NCBI GenBank assembly: GCA_947629915.1
Contig: CANRFN010000050.1
Span: 1 to 33,729 of the forward strand
Length of the DNA: 33,729 bases
Origin: an uncultured Oscillospiraceae bacterium
Lineage (GTDB): Bacteria > Bacillota > Clostridia > Oscillospirales > Oscillospiraceae
Reading direction: 5' to 3'
Of this stretch, positions 7,542 to 16,905 are shown piece by piece (positions within the stretch are counted from its first letter, which is position 1; every line of letters starts with the position of its first letter). Under the pieces are notes generated by a model. It did no database searches and was not told the DNA's origin. It saw only the letters and a list, made by a program, of their open reading frames with translations. The position numbers were made by a program, and so were the translations under genes.

Positions 7542-9076
7542 AGGTTCTTCTCACACCTCGCATGAAAGGCCTGGTCCATGGTATACCGCCAGTCCTCGTC
7601 CGGGCGGTGGCTGTCCAGCCAGACCTGGGCCAGCAGTCTGTCCCGTCTGGACAGGCGATCAAAATCCCAGGCAATGGATGTGTCCCCGGGGCTGGGCCAG
7701 TGTCCCGCCAACACGGTGTAGCCCCGCATTTGGAAGGGCTGTCCGTCTGTGTCCTCCCAGGAGAGCACGTCTCTCAGGCCTCCCGATGGGGAGAGCAGCT
7801 TGCCGCCTCGGAGCTCTGCCAGGCTACGCAGTTCCTCCCAGCCCACCGGACCATGAGGATCGAACCCCAGGTCCAGCAGTCTGGCATTTCCGGGGTCCAT
7901 CGCCCGCCGGCATCGCGCCGGGTCTTCCGCCAGGATAGAGAACTTGTCCCAGTCCCGGCCCAGGGCGTCGTAGGCGGCGGTGGAGCCAAAATATGCGGTG
8001 AGCCGGGCATCGTCCCCGTGGGCCCGCCAGTACCGGGGGCTATTGGGGTCCTTGCAGAGCCGCTGGATCACAAATTTCCGGATGAGCCCTTTCGGCGCCA
8101 GCTTCCCCAGGCGCAGAATCGGCTGCTTCCGAAGCACCTGGGCCCAGAAGTCTCGGTTGCTCTGCCGCCGGAAGTGAAACAGCTTCTCCAATTCGTCGCT
8201 GTCTGCAAACCAGACGCCGTGGAAGTTCCGCTGGGCGTTCATGTCCGGGTCAAAGAAGTCCTGGACGGAGCCGCCGATCAGGGAGAAGCCGTCCTGGAGC
8301 ACGTCATATCCGGTGTTCCGGGTGGACGGTCCGCCGCCGATGTTGAAGACCCGGTTCCAGAACACCCGCTCCATCTCCCCCGGGTCCTCCCGGTCTGCCC
8401 GGAGGATGGCGGTGATGAGCCGTCCAGAGTCCTTGGCGGTTACCCACTCCAGCGGCGCGTTGAAGGCGGTGTGAAAGAGCAGGCCGTCGCTGAGGTTATC
8501 CCAGAGCAGTCTGGGGTGGAGCATGGCGGTCTGGCGGAGCACAGTCCAGGTCCGGATACCGCTCTCCAGCACCCTTCTCTCGCCCCGCAGCTTGGTAAGG
8601 GCATAGACGTCAAAGGGGCTCACCGGCAGCGGATCCCCCACACGGCCCCAGGGGTGTTCCAGGGTGCGGTTGCCGTACAGGGCCACGGTGGAGATGTGGA
8701 TCAGCTTGGGCTGCCGAGCCTGTTCCTCAATGGCGGCGCAGAGTTGGTACACCCCCGCCTCATTGCAGGCCACCGCCAGGTCCGGCCGCTGGTCGCTGCG
8801 AGGCGGAATCACCGCGGCCATGTTCACCACGGTGTCCGCATCCTGCACCAGCTGCCGGCATACGGTCCCCTGGGCCAGGTCTCCCAGCACATATTCCACC
8901 CAGGCTCCGGCGTCTGTACAGAGCCGCTGCACCATGGAGAGACGCCTGTCCTCCGGCAGAACCAGAAGCCGGAGCCGCACCCCGGGGATGGCCAGCACTT
9001 CCCGCAACACCTCCCGGCCCATGTTTCCCGTGACACCTGTGAGGGCGATCAGCGGATTCCGTGCACGATTCTCCAT
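7529..9076 (-). CDS. Extended SDR / NAD-dependent epimerase-dehydratase with uncharacterised C-terminal region
   Basis: A 515-residue protein. The first ~310 residues are an atypically diverged extended SDR: the nucleotide-binding TGVTGNMG (13-20), an NMAAV strand and a YALTK catalytic Tyr-x-x-x-Lys. The remaining ~200 residues match no family I recognise; they are rich in Arg, Asp and Trp and contain DWDKF, FDPHGPVGW and DEDWRYTMDQAFHARCEKNL. Usual extended SDRs are about 300-350 residues, so this is a real extension. I chose the ATG at 9076 over 9091 because GGAGGGA lies eight bases before it. It follows GH78 by 94 bases and overlaps the EFR1 gene by 13 bases. It probably oxidises, reduces or epimerises a sugar or aglycone; the substrate is unknown. 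Confidence 0.8.
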   Translation of the reverse strand: MENRARNPLIALTGVTGNMGREVLREVLAIPGVRLRLLVLPEDRRLSMVQRLCTDAGAWVEYVLGDLAQGTVCRQLVQDADTVVNMAAVIPPRSDQRPDLAVACNEAGVYQLCAAIEEQARQPKLIHISTVALYGNRTLEHPWGRVGDPLPVSPFDVYALTKLRGERRVLESGIRTWTVLRQTAMLHPRLLWDNLSDGLLFHTAFNAPLEWVTAKDSGRLITAILRADREDPGEMERVFWNRVFNIGGGPSTRNTGYDVLQDGFSLIGGSVQDFFDPDMNAQRNFHGVWFADSDELEKLFHFRRQSNRDFWAQVLRKQPILRLGKLAPKGLIRKFVIQRLCKDPNSPRYWRAHGDDARLTAYFGSTAAYDALGRDWDKFSILAEDPARCRRAMDPGNARLLDLGFDPHGPVGWEELRSLAELRGGKLLSPSGGLRDVLSWEDTDGQPFQMRGYTVLAGHWPSPGDTSIAWDFDRLSRRDRLLAQVWLDSHRPDEDWRYTMDQAFHARCEKNLCAL

Positions 9077-9170
9077 TGCTGTTCCCTCCATACAGGCAAG
9101 ATTTTTGGGGCAGAAGAGGCACCATTGGTCGTTCTGTACTCACTGGGGCTATTCCCGATTCACTTCCAGC

Positions 9171-11408
9171 TCAGACTCTCTCCAGGCTGGACACCGCTTT
9201 GCCGTTCTCCCTGCGGCAGTCGAAGCGCACCACCCCATCCGGGGTGCACACCTGTCCCCGGAGGTCCGGCAGATAGGAGAGATTGGGCTGGACCGTCAGC
9301 TGGCCGTTCTCATAGCGGATGCCCGCCAGGACTCGGACAAACTCGTAGATGGGCAGGGCGCTCCAGGCGTGGCACTCAGACCGGCTGTCTTCCGGGGTCT
9401 CCGGGCAGGTGGTGTTCCCCTGTCCCGGCAGTGCCGCCCACCGGGCCATATCGTCCTCGGTGAGATCGTAGAGGCCGGCGGCCTCCAAAGCCCGGAACCA
9501 CTCATAGGAGGTGGAGAAGGACACCCGGAGCACGTCCGGATCCTCCATGGCATGGTGCAGGATTGTCTGAACCCGCTCACCGGAAGCCATGCCGTCCAGC
9601 ACCGCCCAGGCCTGGGCGTGCTGGCTGTACTGGACAAAGTCCGGCCCCTCCCGGTACATGCCCCGGGCCTCGTCCCAGCAGAGTGCTTGTACCCGTTCCA
9701 GGATAGCCGCCTTTCGGGCCCGGTACTCCTCCGCCAGGGCCGGTCTGCCCCCGGCGTCCCACAGGATGGCCGCCCGCTCCAGGGCGTGGGCATACATCAG
9801 GTTGATGATGGTACTGGGCCCCTTCGTGAGGGCAGCCGGCACCCCGCCGTACTGAGACCACAGGGGGTGCCAGTCCACGAACTCCCAATACCCCAGACGG
9901 CCCACCAGCCCGTCCGGGCCGATCTTGCTGTGGTAATAGGACAGGATCCGGTCCAGGTCCGGCAGGTACCGGCGGAAGGGGGCGATGTCCCCCTCTGTTC
10001 TCCAGGTCTCCTCCAGCATGAAGATATAGTGGAGGGAGAAGGTGGAGATGATCTGCTGATAGGAGCCCGGATAGCGGCCGTGGACCAGGCCGTCCGGAGA
10101 GATGGAGCAGTGGAAGTCCTCCAGGGCCTTCATGGTGAGGCGGGTATCCCGGGAGACGCAGCTGCAGAAGAGGGCCTGGAGCCGGGTGTCCATGGGGAAC
10201 TGGTTCTGCTCGTAGTACGGGCAGTCCATATAGGTCTCGTTCATGCACCGGCGAAGGGTGCGCACGCACATGTCCCAGACCTCCCGCACCCAGGGCTCCG
10301 AGGACTCCACCCAGGACCCCACTTTCAGCGGGTACCCGGTCTCCCGGTATGTGGGCCGGTACAGGACGGCGGTGGCCGCGGCATCGATGTCCACCGCGAT
10401 ATAGCGGAAGGTCCGGTACCAGAAGGGCTCAAAAGAGACGGTATCCCCGTTCAGAATCAGGGTGTCCGTGATGCCGGAGATCTCCCCGTGCTCGGCATCG
10501 TCCTTGCGGATGCCCTCCCCGGTGAACTTCTCCAGGTAGGTGATCCGGACCTGGCTGCCCTTGCCGCCGATGAAAGAGAACACCGGGTAGCCGCTGGTCT
10601 CCTCTCCGGCGTCCAGCACCATGACCGCGTGGTCTCCGGCCATGAGGAACATCCCGTCCCGCTCCAGAATATGGCTCTGGGAGCGGTACTCCCGGACAAA
10701 CTGCCGCTCCGTCTCATAGAGCAGCGGGATGGGCCGCTCTTTCATGGGGAACCGCTGGAGAAGGCCCACCTTGTCCATGAAACCGTCATAGGCAACGGTC
10801 TCCAGGGGCTCGGGGGCGGGCCAGGCGGCGGCATCGAAAGCGGCCTCCCGCCAGCGATAGGGCACCTTGGAGAAGTCCAGGTGCTCCATCACGGCACCCA
10901 AGCAGCTAGTTACCTCCCCCGAGGTGAGATAGCGGCTGCCGTCCAGGTACACCCGCCAGTCGGCCTCACCCGTGAAGACGGAGGCCATGATCTTGCCGTC
11001 TGCATCCTGTACCGCGCCCTCCACCGCCAGCCTATGGCCGCCGCCAGGGGTGAGCACGGATTGAATCCCCGCCCGTTCATCCTGCTGATGGACGCTGGCG
11101 TAGTGGTCCATGTACAGCACCTGGGCCGCCAGGACGTTCTTTCCAACGGTGAGGTGTTCAGACACATCCACGGTCTCGTAATAGTGGCGGGTGAGATCTC
11201 CCTTGCAGGGGCCGGAGCACACGGACGCCCCGTTCACCCAGAGGCGGTACCGGGAGTTGGCGGAGATGTCCAGCACCAGCTTTCCCGGCTCGGGAAGGTC
11301 CAGGTCCAGGCGGAAGTACGCAAAGCGCCCGGTGAGGTCCCCGTGATAGATCTGGTTTCTCTGGATCTCACTCTGGGGCAGCCCCACCCACATGGCCTTG
11401 TTCCACAT
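9171..11408 (-). CDS. GH78-family alpha-L-rhamnosidase
   Basis: A 745-residue glycosidase expected to release terminal alpha-L-rhamnose from glycans or plant glycosides. A beta-sandwich N-terminal region (about 20-330) precedes the (alpha/alpha)6 barrel. The GH78 signature is seen as MDCPYYEQNQFPMDTR, with Asp395 and Glu400 in the catalytic-acid loop, followed by the ECHAWSALP segment late in the barrel that corresponds to the family's 'CHxWSAxP' motif. No signal peptide is present, so it acts in the cytosol. The ATG at 11408 lies one base after the stop of the esterase gene and is preceded by AGAGGTG. The longer open frame starting inside the esterase gene is unlikely. Length is in the normal range for bacterial GH78. 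Confidence 0.9.
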   Translation of the reverse strand: MWNKAMWVGLPQSEIQRNQIYHGDLTGRFAYFRLDLDLPEPGKLVLDISANSRYRLWVNGASVCSGPCKGDLTRHYYETVDVSEHLTVGKNVLAAQVLYMDHYASVHQQDERAGIQSVLTPGGGHRLAVEGAVQDADGKIMASVFTGEADWRVYLDGSRYLTSGEVTSCLGAVMEHLDFSKVPYRWREAAFDAAAWPAPEPLETVAYDGFMDKVGLLQRFPMKERPIPLLYETERQFVREYRSQSHILERDGMFLMAGDHAVMVLDAGEETSGYPVFSFIGGKGSQVRITYLEKFTGEGIRKDDAEHGEISGITDTLILNGDTVSFEPFWYRTFRYIAVDIDAAATAVLYRPTYRETGYPLKVGSWVESSEPWVREVWDMCVRTLRRCMNETYMDCPYYEQNQFPMDTRLQALFCSCVSRDTRLTMKALEDFHCSISPDGLVHGRYPGSYQQIISTFSLHYIFMLEETWRTEGDIAPFRRYLPDLDRILSYYHSKIGPDGLVGRLGYWEFVDWHPLWSQYGGVPAALTKGPSTIINLMYAHALERAAILWDAGGRPALAEEYRARKAAILERVQALCWDEARGMYREGPDFVQYSQHAQAWAVLDGMASGERVQTILHHAMEDPDVLRVSFSTSYEWFRALEAAGLYDLTEDDMARWAALPGQGNTTCPETPEDSRSECHAWSALPIYEFVRVLAGIRYENGQLTVQPNLSYLPDLRGQVCTPDGVVRFDCRRENGKAVSSLERV

Positions 11409-11409
11409 T

Positions 11410-12927
11410 TCAAAGCACCTCTGCTGCAAACGGCATGGCGGGAAGGCCCGCCCCGTTATAGATGTTCACCTCGTAGTATCCGGTCTGGGCGTACGCCACC
11501 CGGCTGGGCTTTGCCGGGCAATGGAGCACCAGTTTTTCGTCCTCCACACAGCCCTGCACAGGCGCACCGTCCACCAGCAGCGCAGGAATGGCACCGGCAT
11601 TCTCTTTCAGGTGCAGGCCCTGGCTATTCTTCCAGGAGATGGTGAGCACCCCGTCCGCCCAGGCAGCGCTCTCGAAGGCCGGGGCATCGCATAGGATGTC
11701 CTGTCCGTACACATGCCCCAGGGCCAGCAGCGCCAGCCGCTCCCCGATGGGCCGCTTGTGCTTGGGGTGGATGTCCCACTCCATACCGGCATCGGAACTG
11801 GAGGCCAGCCACACGTTGGGGATCTCCCGGGCCGCCTTTTCCTGGCGGTCCCGGAGGATGGGGAACCGGGCGCCATCGTTGTCCAGCCACCACCCGAAGG
11901 GGGCCAGCTGCACCATCAGGAAAGGCAGTGCCTCGTGCCACAGGTCCCGCCAGTTTCGGGTGAGAATGGAGAGGAGCTGGTCGTAGATCTCTGCGTGGGA
12001 CTCATCGCTCTCCCCCTGATACCAGAGCACACCCCGGCAGGTGTACGGTGCCACCTTGGTGAGCATGGTCTCATAGAGGCCGCAGGGCCTCCAGGGGTGG
12101 TCTGGGCCGATGATGTCGAAATAGGGTGGCTTCTGTATGTTCGCAATCTCCGCCATCATCTTCTCCTGTGCCTCTTTGGAGAAGCCGGGATACAGGATGG
12201 AGGTATCTCTTCCGAAGACCGGGTGGTCGTTGACGTTGCCGGGGATGGCGAGAAACACCTTGCGGTACAGCTCCGGGTCTACATCCCGGATCCCGTTCTC
12301 ATACTCCCGGAGCCAGACCGCTCCGGGAGTGCCCTCCAGCCGCTCTCTGGCTACCCAGCAGCAGGCCCGGGTGCCGCCCCAGTTGCAGCCCACGATACCC
12401 ACGGGGACGTCCATGTCCTCCCGGAGCCGGGCGGCGAACCAGTACGCCACGGCGGAGTACCAGGGCAGGTCCTCCCGCCGGCACCGGCGCCAGAGGCCGA
12501 ACTCGGAGAAATCGTAGTCTTCCAGTTCCCCCTCGTAGGAGACCTCGGGGTAATCGAAGAAGCGGATATCCGGGTCCTCCTCCCGGGCGAAGGCGGTCTC
12601 CCGGTCCGCATCGAACTGGAGGAAGTACTCCATGTTGGACTGTCCCCCGGCGACCCACACCTCCCCGATCAGCACATCGGAGAAGCGCAAGGTATCCCCG
12701 CCAGATGAGACCGTAAGGGTGAGGCCCCGCATCGCCTCCTGGGCCGGGAGGAACACCCTCCACTAGCCGTCCGCACCGGTCCGGGTGCTCTCCTGGGCCA
12801 GCGTTTTCTCCCCCAAACAGAGGGACACGGAAACCATCTCGCCGGGATTTGCCTCGCCCCAGAGCTCGATGGGCTTCTGGCGCTGGAGGACCATGCGGTC
12901 CCCAAAGATCATTGGCATTTGCAGCAT
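11410..12927 (-). pseudogene. Sialate O-acetylesterase-like (SASA) esterase interrupted by an in-frame TAG
   Basis: The frame from ATG 12927 gives a full SASA-type carbohydrate acetylesterase of 505 codons except for a TAG at 12763-12765 (codon 55). Both sides are clearly family sequence: the N-terminal MIFGDRMVLQR...PIELWGEANPGE before the stop, and WRVFLPAQEA followed by the nucleophile motif VAGGQSNME after it. Further motifs are NWGGTRA, WYQGESD and a catalytic Asp-x-x-His-type region near DIHPKHKRP. The expected codon in this 'DGxW' position is often Gln, so a single CAG-to-TAG change would explain it. The start is supported by AGGGGAG eight bases upstream and overlaps the GH2 stop by 19 bases. 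A downstream restart at GTG 12756 would lose the N-terminal strands. Role if intact: removal of O-acetyl groups from sugars. Read-through or a sequence error are alternatives. Confidence 0.8.
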
Positions 12928-15386
12928 GCCGCATTCTCCCCTTTATCTTGAAATGCTCCGTTCACATGGACCCGCAGTTCCGCCCTGCCCAGCCCCTCTG
13001 CGGAGACCTCCAGCACTGCGTCTCCCGGTTCGGTCCCAGAGCGCAGGATGGCCAGGGCGGCGCCTTTGTACAGGACGGCCTCCCCTTTCGTGTAGTTTTC
13101 CTCGGTGCAGGGTCTGCCTGTGCCGAAAGCGGCCAGGGCAGCGGCCCCGGAGGCAGCGGCCTTGGCCGGTACCTCCACATAGGGCACCGGGTTTCCGGCG
13201 ACATCGGCGGCCTCCACCTTCACGTAGCACAGGCTCTCCCCATTGGCAGCAAGTTCGGTCTTCTCCGGGGTGAGCCGCAGCTGAACCGGTGCGCCGGCTG
13301 AGATCAGCCTGTCCCGGCTCACCTCTGCTCCGTTCGTATAGCTCACAGCCTCCAGAACCCCCGGCCGATAGGTGAGCTCAAACTGCGCGGTGTTGCGGGC
13401 GGGCTTTCTCCCCAGGCTGGCGCCGTTCAGGAAGAGCTCCACCTCTTCCGCGCCGGAGTACACGTCCACCTGGATGGGGCTGCCCGCCGGCACAGGCCAC
13501 GTCCAGCTGTGGGCGCAGTCCGGCCAGGCGTACCGGCCCAGGACCTCGGTTTTGCCGTAGAAGTGGGGGTCCCGCACCGCGAGATAGGTCTCCGGGCTGC
13601 CCCAGACGATCTTCTTGAAGTGGAGCTGGGGCTTTTCAAAGCCGGTGAGATCGAAATCCCCGGACCCGGCAAGGCGCCAGGGATAGCGGGAGTAGTTCAG
13701 GGTCCGGGCGGCAGCCTGGGCCTCAGGCGGGTCCACATGGGCCGTCTGGGCAATCCCCGCCTCCCCGATGTAGTCCATGCTGGTCCATTCGAAATCGCCG
13801 ATGAGGAAGGGATAGCGCTCCACATCCGCCCAGTACGCCTCCGCCTGCCGGGGCTTGGACTCCGTGGCACAGATCACCCGGTTGGGGAAGAGCCTGCCGG
13901 TCTCCTCATAGTGGTAGTCCAGGTAGTTATATCCAACAATGTCCCAGGGGGCACAGAAGGGCTCGGTGAGGCGGGGCCAGATCGCCCGGCCGTATTCGCT
14001 GTCCAGGTTGGCCATGGTGCCGCCGGACTTCTGGGCGCCCTTCATGAGGGAGTCCCAAAACCTGGCGTTGTCCTGGTCTGTGAGGCCCGTCCAGAAGGAG
14101 CACAGGGCGCCGGCCACGGGACGGGTGGGGTCCAGGGAGCGGACGATGGCAGAGAGCCTGGCGCTGGTCCGGTAGCCATCGGACACGCCGCCCTGTTCGG
14201 GGAGCTCGTTGCCCACAGACCACGCCATGACGCAGGGGTGGTTCCGGTCCCGCAGGAGCATGGCCGTGAGCTCCTTCTCTCCCTCCTGGGCAAAGAACTG
14301 GGAGAAGTCGTAGTACTTCTTCTGCACGTTCCAGACATCGAAGGCCTCATCGATCACCAGCAGGCCCAGCCTGTCGCAGGCCTCCAGCATCTCGGAGGAC
14401 ACCGGGTTGTGGGCAAAGCGCAGGGCGTTGAAGCCGTTGTCCTTGTGGAGCTTCGCCTTGCGGTACTCGCTGTCATAGAAGGACGCCGCCCCCAGAAGGC
14501 CGTTGTCCGCGTGGATGCAGCCGCCCCGGAGATCCAGGTGCCGCCCGTTCAGCCGGAGGCCGTTTTTCGCATCCACGGTGATCTCCCGGATGCCGAAAAG
14601 GGTCTCCGCCGCGTCCGTCTCGCTCTCCCCGTCCGAGAGGGATGCAATGATCCTGTAGAGGTTGGGGCTGTCTACATCCCAGATCTGCGCGTTCTCCACG
14701 CAGAGGGTGATCCGGGCAACGGCGCTCTCCCCCGCCGGCACAAAGGCGCAGGCTCTGCCCGCAGCGCAGGGACCATTCCCGTCCTCCGGGCACATTTTCA
14801 GGTCCACCCAGCGGATCACGTCCTCCGATGTGTGGTTCTCCACCGTGGTCTCCACCACCACGAAGGCATCCCCGTCCACGATGTGGCCCAGGTGGGCGTA
14901 GATGGGCTCTACCGCCAGGTGGACCATGGGCCCGGTGAGCAGCTGGACGTGGCGGTAGAGGCCGCCGCCCAGATACCAGCGGCTGTTGGGCCCTGCATCG
15001 GTGCCGCAGGTGACCGTGAGCCGGTTCTTGCCGCCGAACTCCGCGAACGGCGTGAGATCCACGGCAAAGGGGGTGTACGCGTAGTGGTGCCGCCCCGCCA
15101 CATGGCCGTTCAGCACCACCTTGGTGAGGCCGGCCGCGCCGTCGAAGCGGACCAGGATCCGCTGGCCCCGGAGAGTCTCCGGGAGGTCCAGGTATTTGGT
15201 GTAGGACTGGATGTCCCCCTCGTAGCAGCCGCCGTCCGGGCCGTTTTTCGCGTTGGGGGTGACATCGCTCTCGATCATGTAGTCATGGGGGAGGTGGACG
15301 GTCCGGGTCTCCTGGTGCACCACGGGAATGCTGCTGGGCTCTCCCTTCTGGATGGTCCAGTCCCGGTTGATGTCGATCCGCCTCAC
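12909..15386 (-). CDS. GH2-family beta-galactosidase-like glycosidase
   Basis: An 825-residue GH2 enzyme. The sugar-binding jelly-roll (about 15-175, with the RWYLGGGLYRHV motif) is followed by an Ig-like domain, the TIM barrel (about 280-560) and C-terminal Ig-like domains of the DUF4982 type. The acid/base is Glu394 in SVGNELPE and the nucleophile is Glu509 in CATESKP; FLIGDFEWTSMDYIGE is a further GH2 motif. It probably removes a terminal beta-linked sugar, with galactose the default guess; related GH2 subfamilies cut arabinopyranosides, glucuronides or mannosides. It starts with GTG at 15386, supported by AGGGGGAG across the GH1 stop, three bases after that stop. No signal peptide. It is the second gene of the GH1-led operon. 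Confidence 0.9.
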   Translation of the reverse strand: MRRIDINRDWTIQKGEPSSIPVVHQETRTVHLPHDYMIESDVTPNAKNGPDGGCYEGDIQSYTKYLDLPETLRGQRILVRFDGAAGLTKVVLNGHVAGRHHYAYTPFAVDLTPFAEFGGKNRLTVTCGTDAGPNSRWYLGGGLYRHVQLLTGPMVHLAVEPIYAHLGHIVDGDAFVVVETTVENHTSEDVIRWVDLKMCPEDGNGPCAAGRACAFVPAGESAVARITLCVENAQIWDVDSPNLYRIIASLSDGESETDAAETLFGIREITVDAKNGLRLNGRHLDLRGGCIHADNGLLGAASFYDSEYRKAKLHKDNGFNALRFAHNPVSSEMLEACDRLGLLVIDEAFDVWNVQKKYYDFSQFFAQEGEKELTAMLLRDRNHPCVMAWSVGNELPEQGGVSDGYRTSARLSAIVRSLDPTRPVAGALCSFWTGLTDQDNARFWDSLMKGAQKSGGTMANLDSEYGRAIWPRLTEPFCAPWDIVGYNYLDYHYEETGRLFPNRVICATESKPRQAEAYWADVERYPFLIGDFEWTSMDYIGEAGIAQTAHVDPPEAQAAARTLNYSRYPWRLAGSGDFDLTGFEKPQLHFKKIVWGSPETYLAVRDPHFYGKTEVLGRYAWPDCAHSWTWPVPAGSPIQVDVYSGAEEVELFLNGASLGRKPARNTAQFELTYRPGVLEAVSYTNGAEVSRDRLISAGAPVQLRLTPEKTELAANGESLCYVKVEAADVAGNPVPYVEVPAKAAASGAAALAAFGTGRPCTEENYTKGEAVLYKGAALAILRSGTEPGDAVLEVSAEGLGRAELRVHVNGAFQDKGENAACCKCQ

Positions 15387-15389
15387 GGC

Positions 15390-16682
15390 TCACTCCCCCT
15401 TTGCAAAGCTGCCGAGATAGGCAAGGCTGGGCTTGGGCAGCCGCTTCTGGCCGTGCTTGCGGTCCACGCCGATGAGGCCGAACTGCATGGCAAAGCCCTT
15501 CTGCCACTCGAAGTTGTCCATGAGGCTCCAGTACAGGTAGCCCTTTACCGGCAGGCCGTCCGCCACGCACTGCTGAATCCCGGCCAGGGCCCGGCGAATG
15601 TACTCCACCCGGCGGGTGTCGTCTGCGGTGGCGATGCCGTTCTCCGTGACGATCAGGTCCCCGGGGAACGCCTCATGGACCTTCCGCACCACGTTGGCCA
15701 GACCCTCGGGGTAGAACTCGTAGTCCATCTGGGTGAGCTCCGCGCCGGCGGGTGCCGGGAGGCTGCCGGTGCCGTCAAAGCGGGTGCGGGTGTAGTTCTG
15801 GATGCCCAGGAAGTCATCGTCCTGGATGTAGGGGAGGTAGTGGAGAAACTCCTCGTCCCACTCTTTTGCAGCGTTAGCCTCTCCGCCGGGCAGGGCCTGG
15901 AGGTCGTGGAGGGACAGAGTGAGGCCCACTTTGATGTCGGGGTTGATGGCCCGGATGGCCACCTTGGCCGCCACATGGGCCTCTATTACAATCCTGTCCC
16001 CCTGCGGGGTGCGGCTGGAGGTGAACACCTGGGGCGTATCGGTGTCGAAGGCGGCCACGTTCTCCTGGGCCAGCTTCTCCCGGTTCTCCAGCATCTTCTT
16101 CAGGTTCAGACCCATCTGCACCTGGCTCTCGCTGGAGGCTCCGGACTGGGCAGCGGCCTGCATCTGCTGCATGATGGACCGGGCCACAGCTGCCACCTGC
16201 AGCCCCATGTTGGCCTCGTTGATGGTGCAGAGATAGCGGATCTCACTGCCAAGGCGCTCCACCACATAGGAGACGTACCGGGCAAAGCGCAGCGGGGTGG
16301 TTGGCTCCTCCCAGCCGCCCTTGCGGATGAGCCACGCCGGGCTGGAGAAGTGGTGCATGGTTACGATGGGCTCGATGCCGTGGGCCCGGCAGCAGGCGAT
16401 GACCTCGCGGTAGTGCGCGATCTCTCCATCATCGAAATGGCCCTCCTCCGGCTCGATCCGGGCCCACTCGATGGAGAACCGGTACGCGTTGAGGCCGGCC
16501 TCTGCCATCAGGGCGATGTCCTCGGCGAAGCGGTTGTAGTGGTCGCAGGCGTCCAGAGAGGGCTCGGCGAAGCTGGAGTACTGCATCTGCTCCTGGGCCC
16601 AGTAGTCTGAGTGGATGTTGTTGCCCTCCACCTGGTGGGCGGCGGTGGCGGCGCCGATGAGAAAGTCCTTGGGAAATTGCAT
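15390..16682 (-). CDS. GH1-family beta-glycosidase
   Basis: A 430-residue single-domain GH1 enzyme, slightly short for the family (usually about 440-480). It begins with the typical FPKDFLIGAATAAHQVEG. The acid/base is Glu156 in CTINEAN, where the usual motif is NEP, so proline is replaced by alanine. The nucleophile is Glu347 in LIVTENGI, and YLYWSLMDNFEW gives the aglycone-side motif. The HH motif is followed by FSSPAWL rather than the more usual D/TLP. These changes suggest a distinct subfamily, perhaps with unusual aglycone or glucoside preference. The start at 16682 is supported by AAAGGAG; longer upstream frames run through the promoter region. It is the first gene of the minus-strand glycosidase run and is divergent to the GH2-GH3 operon. 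Confidence 0.92.
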   Translation of the reverse strand: MQFPKDFLIGAATAAHQVEGNNIHSDYWAQEQMQYSSFAEPSLDACDHYNRFAEDIALMAEAGLNAYRFSIEWARIEPEEGHFDDGEIAHYREVIACCRAHGIEPIVTMHHFSSPAWLIRKGGWEEPTTPLRFARYVSYVVERLGSEIRYLCTINEANMGLQVAAVARSIMQQMQAAAQSGASSESQVQMGLNLKKMLENREKLAQENVAAFDTDTPQVFTSSRTPQGDRIVIEAHVAAKVAIRAINPDIKVGLTLSLHDLQALPGGEANAAKEWDEEFLHYLPYIQDDDFLGIQNYTRTRFDGTGSLPAPAGAELTQMDYEFYPEGLANVVRKVHEAFPGDLIVTENGIATADDTRRVEYIRRALAGIQQCVADGLPVKGYLYWSLMDNFEWQKGFAMQFGLIGVDRKHGQKRLPKPSLAYLGSFAKGE

Positions 16683-16755
16683 TTTAGGGTGCTCCTTTCC
16701 ATGAGATCGTTGAGATGAGTATACCGGACAGGCTGCGAGCCGGCAGGGCACGGAG

Positions 16756-16780
16756 CGGCGGTTTTGGCCCAAATCCGCCG
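16756..16780. promoter_or_regulatory. 25-nt near-perfect palindrome in the GH1 leader
   Basis: Arms cggcgg (16756-16761) and ccgccg (16775-16780), plus an inner tttgg/ccaaa repeat, form a palindrome centred on 16768 with one mismatched pair. It lies 74-98 bases before the GH1 start and, if transcription starts near 16853, inside a roughly 170-base 5' leader. It could be an operator or an RNA hairpin. There is no T-run, so it is not a standard terminator. The rest of the 16683-16859 leader holds GC-rich self-complementary sequence but no riboswitch class I recognise. Confidence 0.4.
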
Positions 16781-16859
16781 AGATGCCGGCGCGGGAGGGC
16801 ATGGCGGCAGGTCCAGCCGTCCGGATCGATGGGGCTGTCTCCGCTGCTCTGATACAGCA

Positions 16860-16889
16860 ATTATACCGTTTTCCCGGTCGATGGGGCAA
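16860..16889 (-). promoter_or_regulatory. Candidate promoter of the GH1-led operon
   Basis: On the minus strand TTGCCC (16889-16884) is followed after 18 bases by a perfect TATAAT (16865-16860). This is the best sigma-A-like promoter between the divergent GH1 and GH2 genes. The direct-repeat module for the opposite promoter begins 16 bases upstream of this -35, so one regulator could act on both. Confidence 0.5.
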
Positions 16890-16905
16890 GGGCCTTTGGG
16901 CAAGC

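Noticed and set aside
8664..16610. Very long open frames antisense to the glycosidase genes (several near 1000 codons)
   Set aside because: They mirror GC-rich codon patterns of the opposite strand, have His/Gly/Val-biased composition, no ribosome binding sites and no recognisable domains.
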